Positions 46,008-55,499 of a stretch of DNA of 64,000 nucleotides are shown piece after piece (within the stretch, counting starts at the first letter, position 1; each line of letters begins with the position of its first letter). Source of the stretch: Sphingobacterium athyrii (GTDB lineage Bacteria > Bacteroidota > Bacteroidia > Sphingobacteriales > Sphingobacteriaceae); the NCBI RefSeq assembly GCF_003071065.1, contig NZ_QCXX01000003.1, positions 1 through 64,000 on the forward strand, given 5' to 3'. The translations under genes were made by a program, and so were the position numbers. Under the pieces are notes generated by a model, which made no database searches, was not told where the DNA came from, and was given only the letters and a program-made list of their open reading frames with translations.

Positions 46008-46895
46008 TTATTCACGCTCCAACCCGAAGATCATAACTAATTTTCCATCAATATAAAAGTTTAATGTCTGCTCGGCGATGTCAAATTGAAGCTGCTTTTG
46101 CTCCACCACTGCAAAGAAATCATTTTCAATATTGGCTCCGTTGCAGGATTTCATCGTACTGGCGAGATGCGGAAAGCTGATCAAATTGCCTTTAACACTA
46201 AAATTACCCCAAAAATTATTACATCCGGTCGATCCGGCGATGGTGCCATTTTTTGCATCGAAACCAATGTTGGCTTTGTTGTTTGAAACATCTTTGCCAT
46301 TTAATTGCAGTAAATTCCACCGGAATCTGGCGAGAAATGAAGCCACACTGGGTAGCCCGGTGACCTTTTCTTTGGAAATAATATCAAGTAATTCATATTG
46401 CATACTGTCGGTGTCTCTTGCTTTCGTTTGCTTTACTTTGATACGGTAACGATATTGCTCTTGGTAATCAAAACCGAGGATCGGATTAGAAATATATTCC
46501 CATTTATTTTTTTTAGTGGATTTCACCTGGAGGCAGTTTAATTTTCCCGAAGTTGGATTATTTACATAATTCTCGGCAACATCCCAAATGGCAATTTCCG
46601 CGTTTTTGGTTTTGGATTTGCTGATGATTTTCGCCAGTGAATAGATTGATTTGTGCGCGGTCTGCGTTTTTTTTACCCGAATCGTGTATTCAAAGTTGGC
46701 ATTGTAGTTAAACTGTTGTATTTCTGCATAGAATTTTTCCCAGTCTTTGCTATTGTAATACTTTACGAGATAGGGTGGTGTACTTTCTAGCCCAGATTTA
46801 ACTTTTATCCGAAACGTGCTGATTTGTGCATATAAACCGTACGGGAATAGAAATAAGAGCATAAAAAACAAGCTGGATTTCAGGGATTTCTTCAT
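46008..46895 (-). CDS. Secreted protein with DUF4377-like repeats and a META domain
   Basis: The 295-residue protein has a signal peptide ending YAQ. Two related segments follow, FRIKVKSGLESTPPYLVKYY...FEYTIRVKK and LNCLQVKSTKKNKWEYISNP...YRYRIKVKQTKA, resembling DUF4377. The C-terminal ~110 residues are a META (HslJ-like) domain: WNLLQLNGKDVS, ATGSTGCNNFWG-like GSTGCNNFWGNF, ASTMKSC and LVMIF. META domains are linked to envelope stress or resistance. The ATG at 46904 is also open. Confidence 0.8.
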   Translation of the reverse strand: MKKSLKSSLFFMLLFLFPYGLYAQISTFRIKVKSGLESTPPYLVKYYNSKDWEKFYAEIQQFNYNANFEYTIRVKKTQTAHKSIYSLAKIISKSKTKNAEIAIWDVAENYVNNPTSGKLNCLQVKSTKKNKWEYISNPILGFDYQEQYRYRIKVKQTKARDTDSMQYELLDIISKEKVTGLPSVASFLARFRWNLLQLNGKDVSNNKANIGFDAKNGTIAGSTGCNNFWGNFSVKGNLISFPHLASTMKSCNGANIENDFFAVVEQKQLQFDIAEQTLNFYIDGKLVMIFGLERE

Positions 46896-46933
46896 AATGG
46901 GCATTAAATATCAATAAAAACGTATCTTTAAAC

Positions 46934-47830
46934 ATGAATATTGCACGAACAAAAGTACTGTTAGTCATCGTACTTTTTCTGTCCGGCTTTCGGATATATG
47001 CCCAAAATAACAAGGATTATTTTAAAACACAAGTCCCGCTAGGTGAATTGACGGATCCGGGGCTAAAAGAAGTGTCGGGTATTGTAGCCGCCCATGAGGA
47101 AGGAACCTTTTGGGTTCATAACGATAGTGGCGATGGTGCAAACATCTATTTGATCGATCGTCAAGCAAAGTTGATCAAGAGCTTTTCACTAGAAGGAATA
47201 GATGTAATTGATTGTGAAGATATTGACCGTGTTAAAATTGCAGATAAAAATTACCTCGTTTTAGCAGATATTGGAAATAATCTCGGGAAGCGGACTTGGG
47301 CGTGCCTTTATGTGTTTCCTGAACCTTCAGTTAGCGATTCGTCACTGATATCAAAGAAAAATATCAAAACCATATTTGTTAAATTTCCGGGGCAGAAACG
47401 GTTGGATGCGGAATCTATCATGGTTGACCCAACAGATAATACCTTGTATGTGGTTTCGAAGCGCGAATTTCAATCGTCTGTATATAGCGCGCCAGTTTTC
47501 CGAAATAGAAAACAACAGTATTTCACGTTAAGTAAAGTGGCTGAACTCCCCTTTACTTTCGCTACAGCTGCGGCGATAGACCCTACAGGAAAAGAGCTGC
47601 TTATCAAGAACATTACAACTATTTTTTATTGGAAAAGGAAACCGGGTGAATCATGGGGCGAAACGCTTCAATCGAAACCGATTGAAGTGCCTTATTCGGT
47701 AGAACCTCAGGGGGAGGCCATCGCATTCGATAAGGATGGGACGGGTTTTTATACCATCAGTGAGCGTCCATTCGGTTTAAAATCCTATCTTTATTATTTC
47801 GGAAAAAATCCTAAATCAAATGATAAATAA
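46934..47830 (+). CDS. Secreted beta-propeller-like hypothetical protein
   Basis: The 298-residue protein has a signal peptide (ends RIYAQ) and repeated beta segments with ELTDPGLKEVSGIVAA, FWVHNDSGDGANIYLIDR, DCEDIDRV, DIGNNLGKR, DAESIMVDPTDNTLYVVSKR and EAIAFDKDGTGFYTISE. The repeats suggest a propeller such as the SdiA-regulated or esterase-like phytase folds. No catalytic motif was assigned. It overlaps the open frame of the next gene by 11 bp, although that gene's true start is further on. Confidence 0.75.
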   Translation: MNIARTKVLLVIVLFLSGFRIYAQNNKDYFKTQVPLGELTDPGLKEVSGIVAAHEEGTFWVHNDSGDGANIYLIDRQAKLIKSFSLEGIDVIDCEDIDRVKIADKNYLVLADIGNNLGKRTWACLYVFPEPSVSDSSLISKKNIKTIFVKFPGQKRLDAESIMVDPTDNTLYVVSKREFQSSVYSAPVFRNRKQQYFTLSKVAELPFTFATAAAIDPTGKELLIKNITTIFYWKRKPGESWGETLQSKPIEVPYSVEPQGEAIAFDKDGTGFYTISERPFGLKSYLYYFGKNPKSNDK

Positions 47831-47909
47831 CAAACTTTTTTTAGTGAAACAGATGGGTGCTACAGCACGGAATAAATGGAATAGAAAGAACAGCCCAGTT
47901 CATTATTTC

Positions 47910-48737
47910 ATGAATTTAAAACAATTATTAGTTTTATCAATTGCCTTATGTTGTTTTTGTATAGCCAGTAAAGCTGCAAAAGTCGATACTTTAGCGATCC
48001 GAAGTCAGCGCATGGACAAAGTTATTAAAACTGTCGTTATTCTTCCCAAGGGATATTCGGAAAGTACCAAATATCCGGTGCTCTATTTACTTCATGGATA
48101 TTCGGGTAATTATAGCAATTGGGTGAAGAACTCCAATGTCGCTGCTCTGGCTGACCAATATGGATATATGGTTGTTTGTCCGGATGGGGGATTTGGAAGT
48201 TGGTATTGGGATATCACAAATGATCGAAATTATCAATACGAGACATTTGTTTCCAAAGAACTGATTGATTATATAGATGGACATTACGCCACAGTTCAGG
48301 ACCGAAGAGGAAGGGCGATTACAGGACTTAGCATGGGGGGACATGGAGCCTTGTCACTTGCAATTAAGCATCAGGAGCTTTATGGTGCTGCAGGCAGTAC
48401 CGCCGGCGGAGTGGATTTCAGACCCTTTCCCCTAAACTGGGAAATTAAGGACCGTATCGGGAATTACGCCGATTCGACCCAGGCCTGGGATGATCGCGTG
48501 GTGATCAATATGATTCCCAAATTAGTGAACAATCAACTTCGCCTGATTATTGATTGTGGAAAGGAAGATTTTTTCTATCCTGTCAATGTTGCACTTCACG
48601 ATAAACTCATGTACCACAACATTAATCATACCTTTGTTACAAGTGAGGGGGGGCATAACTGGACGTATTGGTCACGCTCCATTATCTATCAAATGGCCTT
48701 TTTTAATGATTTTTTCAGTCAGCCAGAAAAAAAATAA
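47910..48737 (+). CDS. Secreted esterase (alpha/beta hydrolase, esterase D/antigen 85 type)
   Basis: The 275-residue protein starts at the ATG at 47910 (MNLKQLLVLSIALCC, signal peptide); 30 upstream codons are open but lack a signal. It has YPVLYLLHGYSGN (oxyanion region), the nucleophile elbow GLSMGGHG, and probable acid and base in DCGKEDFF and SEGGHNWTYW. Such enzymes cleave acyl esters, often feruloyl or acetyl groups on polysaccharides. The substrate is unknown. Confidence 0.88.
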   Translation: MNLKQLLVLSIALCCFCIASKAAKVDTLAIRSQRMDKVIKTVVILPKGYSESTKYPVLYLLHGYSGNYSNWVKNSNVAALADQYGYMVVCPDGGFGSWYWDITNDRNYQYETFVSKELIDYIDGHYATVQDRRGRAITGLSMGGHGALSLAIKHQELYGAAGSTAGGVDFRPFPLNWEIKDRIGNYADSTQAWDDRVVINMIPKLVNNQLRLIIDCGKEDFFYPVNVALHDKLMYHNINHTFVTSEGGHNWTYWSRSIIYQMAFFNDFFSQPEKK

Positions 48738-48828
48738 AAAGAAAAATAGATAAATATTTGGCTTAAATGAATAAAATACTATTTTTGTTTCTAGAAGATC
48801 TTGACTAACAAATTATAAACTTATTATT

Positions 48829-48856
48829 AAGCCTTACAAATTGTAAGGCTTTTTTA
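48829..48856 (+). terminator. Terminator downstream of the esterase gene
   Basis: AAGCCTTAC pairs with GTAAGGCTT around a 5-nt loop, followed by a run of T. Confidence 0.75.
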
Positions 48857-48889
48857 TTATTTTCAACAAATTTTTGAATTCAGTCTGCT

Positions 48890-51214
48890 ATGCTTAAACC
48901 TATAAAGGTTGTTTTTTATTTTTCTTCTATTTTGTTTTGCGCACAGCAATCCTATGGTCAACAATCTAAATCTATATCAGGATTTATCAGAGATAGTATC
49001 AGTGGTGAAAATATCATCGGTGCTTTGGTCCGTAATGAAGCCGAAAAAAGATCTACGGCTTCCAATAAATATGGATTCTTTAGTTTATCCTTACGTGGAC
49101 AGGATACTTTTCTGGAAGTTTCTTCCATGGGATACCGAACAAAAGTTTTGCCCGTTCAGGTGGGGAAGGACTCAACTTATATTGTGCAACTGGTGCCGGA
49201 AGAAAGCCAATTGGCTGAGGTTGTTGTCACCGGAAATCGGAGAAAATCAATCAAAGACCTTACGCCGGGTCTGACACAGTTTAGCCCGAAGGAGATTGAA
49301 AAAGTACCTGTATTATTTGGCGAAAAAGATATTTTAAAGACGATTCAATTGTTTCCGGGGGTGACAAGCGGCGGAGAAGGAAGTAGCAACTTTTATGTTC
49401 GTGGCGGGGGAGGAGACCAAAATCTGATCTTGTTGGATGAGGCTCCGGTTTACAACAGTTCGCACCTTTTTGGTTTCTTTTCGACATTTAATTCGGATGC
49501 CATCAAAGATGTCAATTTTTATAAGGGCGGTGTGCCGGCGCAGTATGGCGGTAAAATCTCCTCAGTCATGGAAATAACAACACTGGATGGGAATAACCAG
49601 CATTTTAATGTGGAAGGAGGATTAGGGCTGATCGCGTCGCGACTTAAGGTCGAGGGGCCTATACAGAAAGGAAAAAGCTCTTTTATGATCTCTGGCAGAC
49701 GCACCTACGCTGATTTATTCCTGAAACTTTCAAGCGATGAAAATATTAAAAAGAGTGCTTTATTTTTCTATGATCTCAATGCCAAGCTAAATTATCGGGT
49801 CGACGATAAAAATACCCTTTACTTATCGGGATATTTTGGTAAAGATGCAATGGCCTATCATGATTTATTTGATTTCAATTGGGGAAATGCGACGGGAACC
49901 ATGCGTTGGAATCACGTTTGGAGCAACCGCCTATTTAGTAATACCACATTGATATTCAGTAAATTTAATTATCAAGTGAAGATTGAAGACGACAATAATT
50001 TTAAGATTCGTTCCGATATATTCAACTATAATTTTAAACAGGATTTTCAGTACAGCCTTTCGGACCGTCACAATTTAAAGTTTGGTCTGCAGGCAGCGTT
50101 ACAGGAAATCCGTCCGGCAAGTATTGAAGCCGGCGAAGATTCTAAGGTAAATTCATTGCGTATTCAGCATCGCAAGGGGCTGGACATTGCTGCTTATATC
50201 TCTGATGACTGGTCGATAAATGATAAGCTTAAATTGAATTACGGTGTTAGAGCAACAACCTACGCAACTTTAGGACCCGGCACCTTCTATACATTTGACA
50301 ATGCCGGAGAAGCCGTCGATTCCACTTATGTTGGCCGTGGGGAGATGGGAAAAAAATATATCTATCTGGAACCCCGTATTTCCCTTAACTACGCCTTGAA
50401 TGAATCGACAACATTCAAAGCTTCGTATAATACGAATGTTCAGTATTTGCATCAGTTGAGCAATACAACAAGTAGTCTCCCGACAGATCAATATGTATTG
50501 AGCAATAATACCATCAAACCGCAGTTGTCTAACCAGTATTCGCTGGGCTATTTCAGGAATTTCGTGTCCAATCGATATGAATTTTCTGTAGAGGGTTATT
50601 ACAGAGACCTTAAAAATCAGATCGACTATAGGAATGGGGCCGATCTCCAGGCCAATGAACTTTTGGACGGGGAGCTCTTATTTGGAAAAGGTAGGGCGTA
50701 TGGTGTCGAGTGGTTTATAAAGAAACGACTGGGGCGGTTGAATGGCTGGATCAGCTATACGCTATCCAAAAGTGAAAGACAATTTGAACAGATCAATGAT
50801 GGGCAATGGTTTAACGCGCGTCAGGATAAAACCCATAACATCGCTGTCGTGGCACAGTATCAATTGAATCCCAAATGGAATCTAAGTGCAAACTTTGTCT
50901 ATTATACCGGTGACGCCGTAACAATGCCTGCCGGAAAATATTTTGTTGATGATAGGACGATCTTCTACTATGATAAACGAAATGGCCAACGTATGCCTGC
51001 ATATCATCGTTTAGACCTTGCTGCGACCTATGATATCAAACGTACAAAAAATACGTATTCCAGTTTATCTTTCGGGATTTATAATGCCTATAATCGCAAA
51101 AATGCTTATTTGATTGACTTTAGGGAGAAAGAGGGACAATCCAATATAACCGAAATTTATAGGATTGCATTATTTGGCACAATACCTTCAGTCACCTGGA
51201 ACTTTAAATTTTAG
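48890..51214 (+). CDS. TonB-dependent receptor (DUF4249-associated group)
   Basis: The 774-residue outer-membrane protein has a signal peptide (ends SYGQQ), a carboxypeptidase-regulatory-like domain (about 28-110), a plug with EVVVTGNRR, GEKDILKTIQLFPGVTSGGEG and VRGGGGDQNLILLDEAPVYN, and a long barrel ending in VTWNFKF, the aromatic end expected for barrel insertion. It is followed 6 bp later by a DUF4249 lipoprotein, the usual partner in Bacteroidota. The substrate is unknown. Confidence 0.92.
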   Translation: MLKPIKVVFYFSSILFCAQQSYGQQSKSISGFIRDSISGENIIGALVRNEAEKRSTASNKYGFFSLSLRGQDTFLEVSSMGYRTKVLPVQVGKDSTYIVQLVPEESQLAEVVVTGNRRKSIKDLTPGLTQFSPKEIEKVPVLFGEKDILKTIQLFPGVTSGGEGSSNFYVRGGGGDQNLILLDEAPVYNSSHLFGFFSTFNSDAIKDVNFYKGGVPAQYGGKISSVMEITTLDGNNQHFNVEGGLGLIASRLKVEGPIQKGKSSFMISGRRTYADLFLKLSSDENIKKSALFFYDLNAKLNYRVDDKNTLYLSGYFGKDAMAYHDLFDFNWGNATGTMRWNHVWSNRLFSNTTLIFSKFNYQVKIEDDNNFKIRSDIFNYNFKQDFQYSLSDRHNLKFGLQAALQEIRPASIEAGEDSKVNSLRIQHRKGLDIAAYISDDWSINDKLKLNYGVRATTYATLGPGTFYTFDNAGEAVDSTYVGRGEMGKKYIYLEPRISLNYALNESTTFKASYNTNVQYLHQLSNTTSSLPTDQYVLSNNTIKPQLSNQYSLGYFRNFVSNRYEFSVEGYYRDLKNQIDYRNGADLQANELLDGELLFGKGRAYGVEWFIKKRLGRLNGWISYTLSKSERQFEQINDGQWFNARQDKTHNIAVVAQYQLNPKWNLSANFVYYTGDAVTMPAGKYFVDDRTIFYYDKRNGQRMPAYHRLDLAATYDIKRTKNTYSSLSFGIYNAYNRKNAYLIDFREKEGQSNITEIYRIALFGTIPSVTWNFKF

Positions 51215-51220
51215 CACAAC

Positions 51221-52018
51221 ATGAGAAAGATATTGGCATTAATAGCCTTAACCTGGATAACCTTGGTCAGTTGTGAAGATAAAATTGACCTTAACCTGCC
51301 CGAAAATACGGGGCAGATTGTAATTACGGCAGACCTGATGGTGTCAGACCAACAACATGAGATCAGCATACAAAAAGTAGTCGGTCTAAAGGAATCTATG
51401 TTGGCTCCCATAACAGACGCGGAAGTCTTCGTAAGAAGTCTGCAAAATAATCGGATTTATACCTTTTCGCCAGGTGCAAATGGCGTGTATACCAATAAGA
51501 CATTGCGATTACAGGAAAAGGCCAGCTATCAACTGTATGTAAAGACTGCCGATGGAAAAGAAATTGAAGGAACTTCGACGGTGCCGAGCTATGTTGATGT
51601 TGATTCGATCGGCCTATCGGAGCGCATCATATTTACAGATACCATTTATTATCCAACTTTAGTCTTTAATGATCCGCCGGAGAAGGGAAACTACTACAAG
51701 TACAAGATGTCCGTAAATGGAGGAGAATTACGTTTTATTGATGTATTTGATGATAAGTATAATAATGGACTGCAAGTACAGCACGATATTATTGATCGGG
51801 ATAGAGATCTTAAACTCGGAGATCGCGTCCGTATTTTGCGTCAATGCATTGATGTCGGTGCATACAATTATTGGAATAGCTTCCAGATGATCAATCCCGG
51901 AGCAGCCTCACCTTCGAATCCAATTTCAAATCTGTCTAATAACGTCTTGGGATACTTCAGCGTCAGTGTCGGAAAATATTATGAATCTGAAGTGGTGTTG
52001 TCAAGAAGCAGACCATAA
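51221..52018 (+). CDS. DUF4249 lipoprotein, partner of the TonB receptor
   Basis: The 265-residue lipoprotein (lipobox LVSC) fits DUF4249: CEDKIDLNLPENTGQIVITA, VSDQQHEISIQKVVG, TDAEVFVRS, YQLYVKTADGKEIEGTSTVP and DVDSIGL. It would cover or assist the receptor on the surface, in the manner of SusD-like partners; this is inferred from repeated pairing of the two families. It is encoded 6 bp after the receptor. Confidence 0.88.
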   Translation: MRKILALIALTWITLVSCEDKIDLNLPENTGQIVITADLMVSDQQHEISIQKVVGLKESMLAPITDAEVFVRSLQNNRIYTFSPGANGVYTNKTLRLQEKASYQLYVKTADGKEIEGTSTVPSYVDVDSIGLSERIIFTDTIYYPTLVFNDPPEKGNYYKYKMSVNGGELRFIDVFDDKYNNGLQVQHDIIDRDRDLKLGDRVRILRQCIDVGAYNYWNSFQMINPGAASPSNPISNLSNNVLGYFSVSVGKYYESEVVLSRSRP

Positions 52019-52021
52019 TCT

Positions 52022-52633
52022 TCATTCGAATCTTTCTATTTGGTATTGATTTGCCAGGAGAAATTCGATCGTTTTAGGTAGCGCATATTCAACACGGGGA
52101 ATGGCTTTGATATTGTCATGAAAGATAATAACAGAGCCATTCTGTATATTGGGAATGACGTTCTGAAGGCATTTTTCGGGACTTAAACTTTGATCAAAAT
52201 CTCCGGACATGACATCCCACATCACCACGCGATAATTGTTGTATAATTTTTTGAGCTGTGATTTTTTTGCTTTGGCATAAGGAGGCCGAAAGAGGTCCGT
52301 TTGTGTTAGTTCCTGACATTGAGCTACATTATCAATATAGGAATCATCATCTATATCCCAGCCTTTGAGATGATTGTAGGTATGGTTGCCAACTTGATGT
52401 CCTTCTTGTAAAATTCTTTGGAACAAATGTGGATTTTTTTTAATATTTTCACCAACACAAAAAAATGTTGCCTTGACCTGATATTTTTTTAGGATATCGA
52501 GTATAAAAGGTGTAATTTCAGGAATTGGACCATCATCAAACGTGAGATAGACTTTTTTTTCCGACCTCGGCATATGCCAGATCGATCTGGGATAAAGCCA
52601 ACGCAGGAAAAAAGGGGATTTGACAAAATACAT
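52022..52633 (-). CDS. Polysaccharide deacetylase (NodB-like) family protein
   Basis: The 203-residue protein has the NodB motifs TFDDGP (31-36, base and metal Asp), HTYNH (metal His pair), RPPYAK and WDVMSGDF, with IIFHDN near the end. The family removes acetyl groups from peptidoglycan, chitin or poly-GlcNAc. It lacks a clear signal peptide. It is convergent with the DUF4249 gene, with 3 bp between stops. Confidence 0.92.
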   Translation of the reverse strand: MYFVKSPFFLRWLYPRSIWHMPRSEKKVYLTFDDGPIPEITPFILDILKKYQVKATFFCVGENIKKNPHLFQRILQEGHQVGNHTYNHLKGWDIDDDSYIDNVAQCQELTQTDLFRPPYAKAKKSQLKKLYNNYRVVMWDVMSGDFDQSLSPEKCLQNVIPNIQNGSVIIFHDNIKAIPRVEYALPKTIEFLLANQYQIERFE

Positions 52634-52680
52634 AACCGATAAATGAAGTTCAAATCTATAAAAATTGTATGGTTCTACAT

Positions 52681-54066
52681 ATGAACATGAAAAGATTTTA
52701 TTATTCTGCAGTAATTTTTACTGGTTTTTTTCTGGGAACGAACAACCTGATCCAAGCCCAGCAGGTCGTTGGGGTAGCCGAGGCCATACGCATGACATTG
52801 GAACGTAATGTCCAAATAAAGCAAGCCGAGTTGAGCAAAGATCTCGCTGCGCAGGACTTATTTCAAGCCAAAAGTAATTTATTACCAGACTTAGGTGTCT
52901 CTGTTGATCAAAATTTCCGTTACGGCTTTGCCTTCGATTTGACTTCGGCGCAAATTGTCAACAATGCTTGGACCAGAACAACCAATGGATCCATAGGATC
53001 CCAAGTGAACATATTTCAGGGTTTTCAACAGGTCAATCAAATAAAGGTTAATAAATTGCAGTTGGAGTCTGCTGCTACACAGGTGGATAAGATTAAAAAT
53101 GACCTTGTTTTAAATGTCTTAGTGAATTATTTGGAAGCCATTACAAACCATGAGTTGATGGTGGCTAGTGAGGATCAGATTGCCTTATCGAAACAACAAT
53201 TTTTGTTAGATTCTATTCAATTTTCTGTTGGAAATAAGACTATCGCTGATCTCGCAAAATCAAAGAATCAGGTTGCTTCAAACGAATTGAATAAAGTCAA
53301 TTTAAAGAATTCATATGAAATGTCACTGTTAACTTTGAAACAATTGATGGAAATGCCTTCTGAAACTGTTATTTCTCTCGAACGTCCAAGTTTAGAAGCT
53401 GTCTTGGTGAATGCAGAAGATAAAAATGCCATGGATGTATATCAAAAAGCATTAACGAGACAACCGGATATCCATAAATCTGCTTTGGATAAGGATGCAG
53501 CATTAAAACAAATTGATATCGCCAAAGGGGGGTATTATCCAGCACTCAATTTGAGTGTGAGCTATGGTACAAATTATTCTTCGGCAACAACTAGGCAAAC
53601 AGATCCATTAGATATCAAAACGAGATACCGTGTACCTTTTAGCACACAAATATCGGAAAACAAATCATTTTTTACCGGCTTATCACTTACTGTTCCAATT
53701 TTTTCCAAAAACCAGAATAAGGTCAATGTTGCAAAAGCTAAGATTGGCTTAAAACAGGCTGAAGCAGCAGAACAATTGGCAAAAAATAATTTAAATAAAG
53801 CTGTTAACCAAGCAGTATTGGACGTCAATGCTGCCAAGCAAAAATACACTTCGGCAACGGCGGCATTCGAAAGCGCCGAAACAGCTTACAAAGCAACTAA
53901 AGAACGATACGATATTGGTATGGCAAATTCATTGGAACTGTTTACCGCGCAGACAGAACGTAACAAAGCTGAATTTGACTTAATTCAGGCAAAATATAAC
54001 GTAATATTCAGATCTAAGATTATTGATTATTACTTAGGAAATCCAATTCAATTCGACAACAATTAA
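52681..54066 (+). CDS. TolC-family outer membrane protein
   Basis: The protein of about 461 residues has a signal peptide (cut after IQAQ) and two OEP repeats with long coiled helices (LNKAVNQAVLDVNAAKQKYT, ERYDIGMANSLELFTAQTE, with the common Y.G..... pattern). The ATG at 52681 (MNMKRFYYS) is preferred over that at 52669. It forms the outer-membrane part of a tripartite exporter with the adaptor encoded 21 bp downstream. Confidence 0.92.
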   Translation: MNMKRFYYSAVIFTGFFLGTNNLIQAQQVVGVAEAIRMTLERNVQIKQAELSKDLAAQDLFQAKSNLLPDLGVSVDQNFRYGFAFDLTSAQIVNNAWTRTTNGSIGSQVNIFQGFQQVNQIKVNKLQLESAATQVDKIKNDLVLNVLVNYLEAITNHELMVASEDQIALSKQQFLLDSIQFSVGNKTIADLAKSKNQVASNELNKVNLKNSYEMSLLTLKQLMEMPSETVISLERPSLEAVLVNAEDKNAMDVYQKALTRQPDIHKSALDKDAALKQIDIAKGGYYPALNLSVSYGTNYSSATTRQTDPLDIKTRYRVPFSTQISENKSFFTGLSLTVPIFSKNQNKVNVAKAKIGLKQAEAAEQLAKNNLNKAVNQAVLDVNAAKQKYTSATAAFESAETAYKATKERYDIGMANSLELFTAQTERNKAEFDLIQAKYNVIFRSKIIDYYLGNPIQFDNN

Positions 54067-54087
54067 CCTATTTGATTAACAAAGGCA

Positions 54088-55392
54088 ATGGCAAAGAAAA
54101 AACGTAGTGTAGTAAAGATTCTATTAATAGTAGTAGCGCTTCTGGCAATTTTTGTTTTTGTCGGCTTTAAGGCCGGCTGGTTTGGAAAAGGGGATATAAC
54201 CAAAGTCGCTGTAGATGTGGTAAAAGATATGGATGTGGATGAATTGGTATCTGCCAGCGGGAAAATACAACCTGAAATAGAAGTTAAGCTGAGTTCTGAG
54301 GTTTCGGGTGAGGTTGTAGAACTGAATATCAAAGAAGGTGACTTTGTAAAAAAAGGACAGGTACTCTGTCGGATCAAACCGGATATCTTGCAATCTGGAT
54401 ACGATCGCTCTGTGGCAGCAATGAATTCGCAGCGTGCGAATCTGGCTGCGGCACAACAACAGCTCAAACAACAGGAGGAAAATTTCAAAAATGTAGCGGC
54501 AACGTACAAGAGAAACCAGGAACTTTTTGAAAAGAGAGTTATATCAGCGGCTGAAATGGATAAGAGTTCTTCGGAATACTTTTCGACTCTTGCAGCTATC
54601 CAGGCACAAAGGGAGACTGTCCGATCGACCAGATATGGTATCGATCAATCTCAAGCCTCTGTCAAGGAAGCGCAGGACAACCTCAACCGAACAACGATTT
54701 ATGCACCAACGGATGGTATTATCTCTTTATTGTCCATAGAGCAAGGTGAACGTGTCGTTGGAACGGCGCAGATGGCAGGTACTGAAATTATGCGTATCGC
54801 CAATATGTCTTCGATGGAGGTAAATGTGGATGTCAACGAGAACGACATCAATAACGTGAGAGTGGGAAATCAAGCCGAAATCGAAGTGGATGCTTTTCAA
54901 GATAGAAAGTTCAAAGGTATTGTTACGGAAATCGCAAGTTCATCAAAAAATATAGCAACGACAACTGCAGCAACATCTTCTACAGATCAAGTCACAAATT
55001 TTAACGTAAAGGTTCGCATTAGCGCAGAATCTTATCAAGATTTGGTTAAAGAGAACGTAGCTTCTCCTTTCAAGCCGGGATTATCTGCTACTGTACAGAT
55101 TTTCACAAAACATGCGAAAGGTTTGGTCGTGCCCATACAGTCTGTTACTGTAAGATCCGATGATAAAGATTCGACCAATACAAATAAGAAAATACAAGAA
55201 TATGTATTTATCTTAAACGGTGAAGCTGTCAAACAAGTGCCAGTTAAAACGGGGATCCAAGATGATAAGAACATTATTATCCTTACGGGGCTGAAAAAGG
55301 GAGATCAGGTTGTTTCTCGGCCATTTGACGCTATTTCCAAAACTTTAAAAGATGGAAGTAAAGTGGAAAAAGTAGATAAATCGGCACTATAA
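54088..55392 (+). CDS. Periplasmic adaptor (HlyD/MacA-type membrane fusion protein)
   Basis: The 434-residue protein has one N-terminal membrane anchor (about 8-28), a lipoyl-like half (ASGKIQPEIEVKLSSEVSGEVV, KEGDFVKKGQVLCRI), a coiled-coil hairpin (about 110-205), a second lipoyl half (TTIYAPTDGIISLLSIEQGERV) and beta-barrel domains. It joins a TolC duct to an inner-membrane pump. Normally a MacB-type ABC permease follows, but a terminator comes next instead, so the pump must be elsewhere. Confidence 0.9.
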   Translation: MAKKKRSVVKILLIVVALLAIFVFVGFKAGWFGKGDITKVAVDVVKDMDVDELVSASGKIQPEIEVKLSSEVSGEVVELNIKEGDFVKKGQVLCRIKPDILQSGYDRSVAAMNSQRANLAAAQQQLKQQEENFKNVAATYKRNQELFEKRVISAAEMDKSSSEYFSTLAAIQAQRETVRSTRYGIDQSQASVKEAQDNLNRTTIYAPTDGIISLLSIEQGERVVGTAQMAGTEIMRIANMSSMEVNVDVNENDINNVRVGNQAEIEVDAFQDRKFKGIVTEIASSSKNIATTTAATSSTDQVTNFNVKVRISAESYQDLVKENVASPFKPGLSATVQIFTKHAKGLVVPIQSVTVRSDDKDSTNTNKKIQEYVFILNGEAVKQVPVKTGIQDDKNIIILTGLKKGDQVVSRPFDAISKTLKDGSKVEKVDKSAL

Positions 55393-55417
55393 AATTATAA
55401 CGGTATTAATATTTAAC

Positions 55418-55455
55418 AAAGGGAGGTGTTTTTTAAACATCTCCCTTTTTATTTT
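55418..55455 (+). terminator. Terminator of the TolC-adaptor operon
   Basis: AAAGGGAGGTGTTT pairs with AAACATCTCCCTTT (one G-T) around a short loop, followed by a T-rich run. Confidence 0.8.
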
Positions 55456-55499
55456 CCTTCTAATTTATTAAATTTATAAAACCAAACCATTAACGGCTT

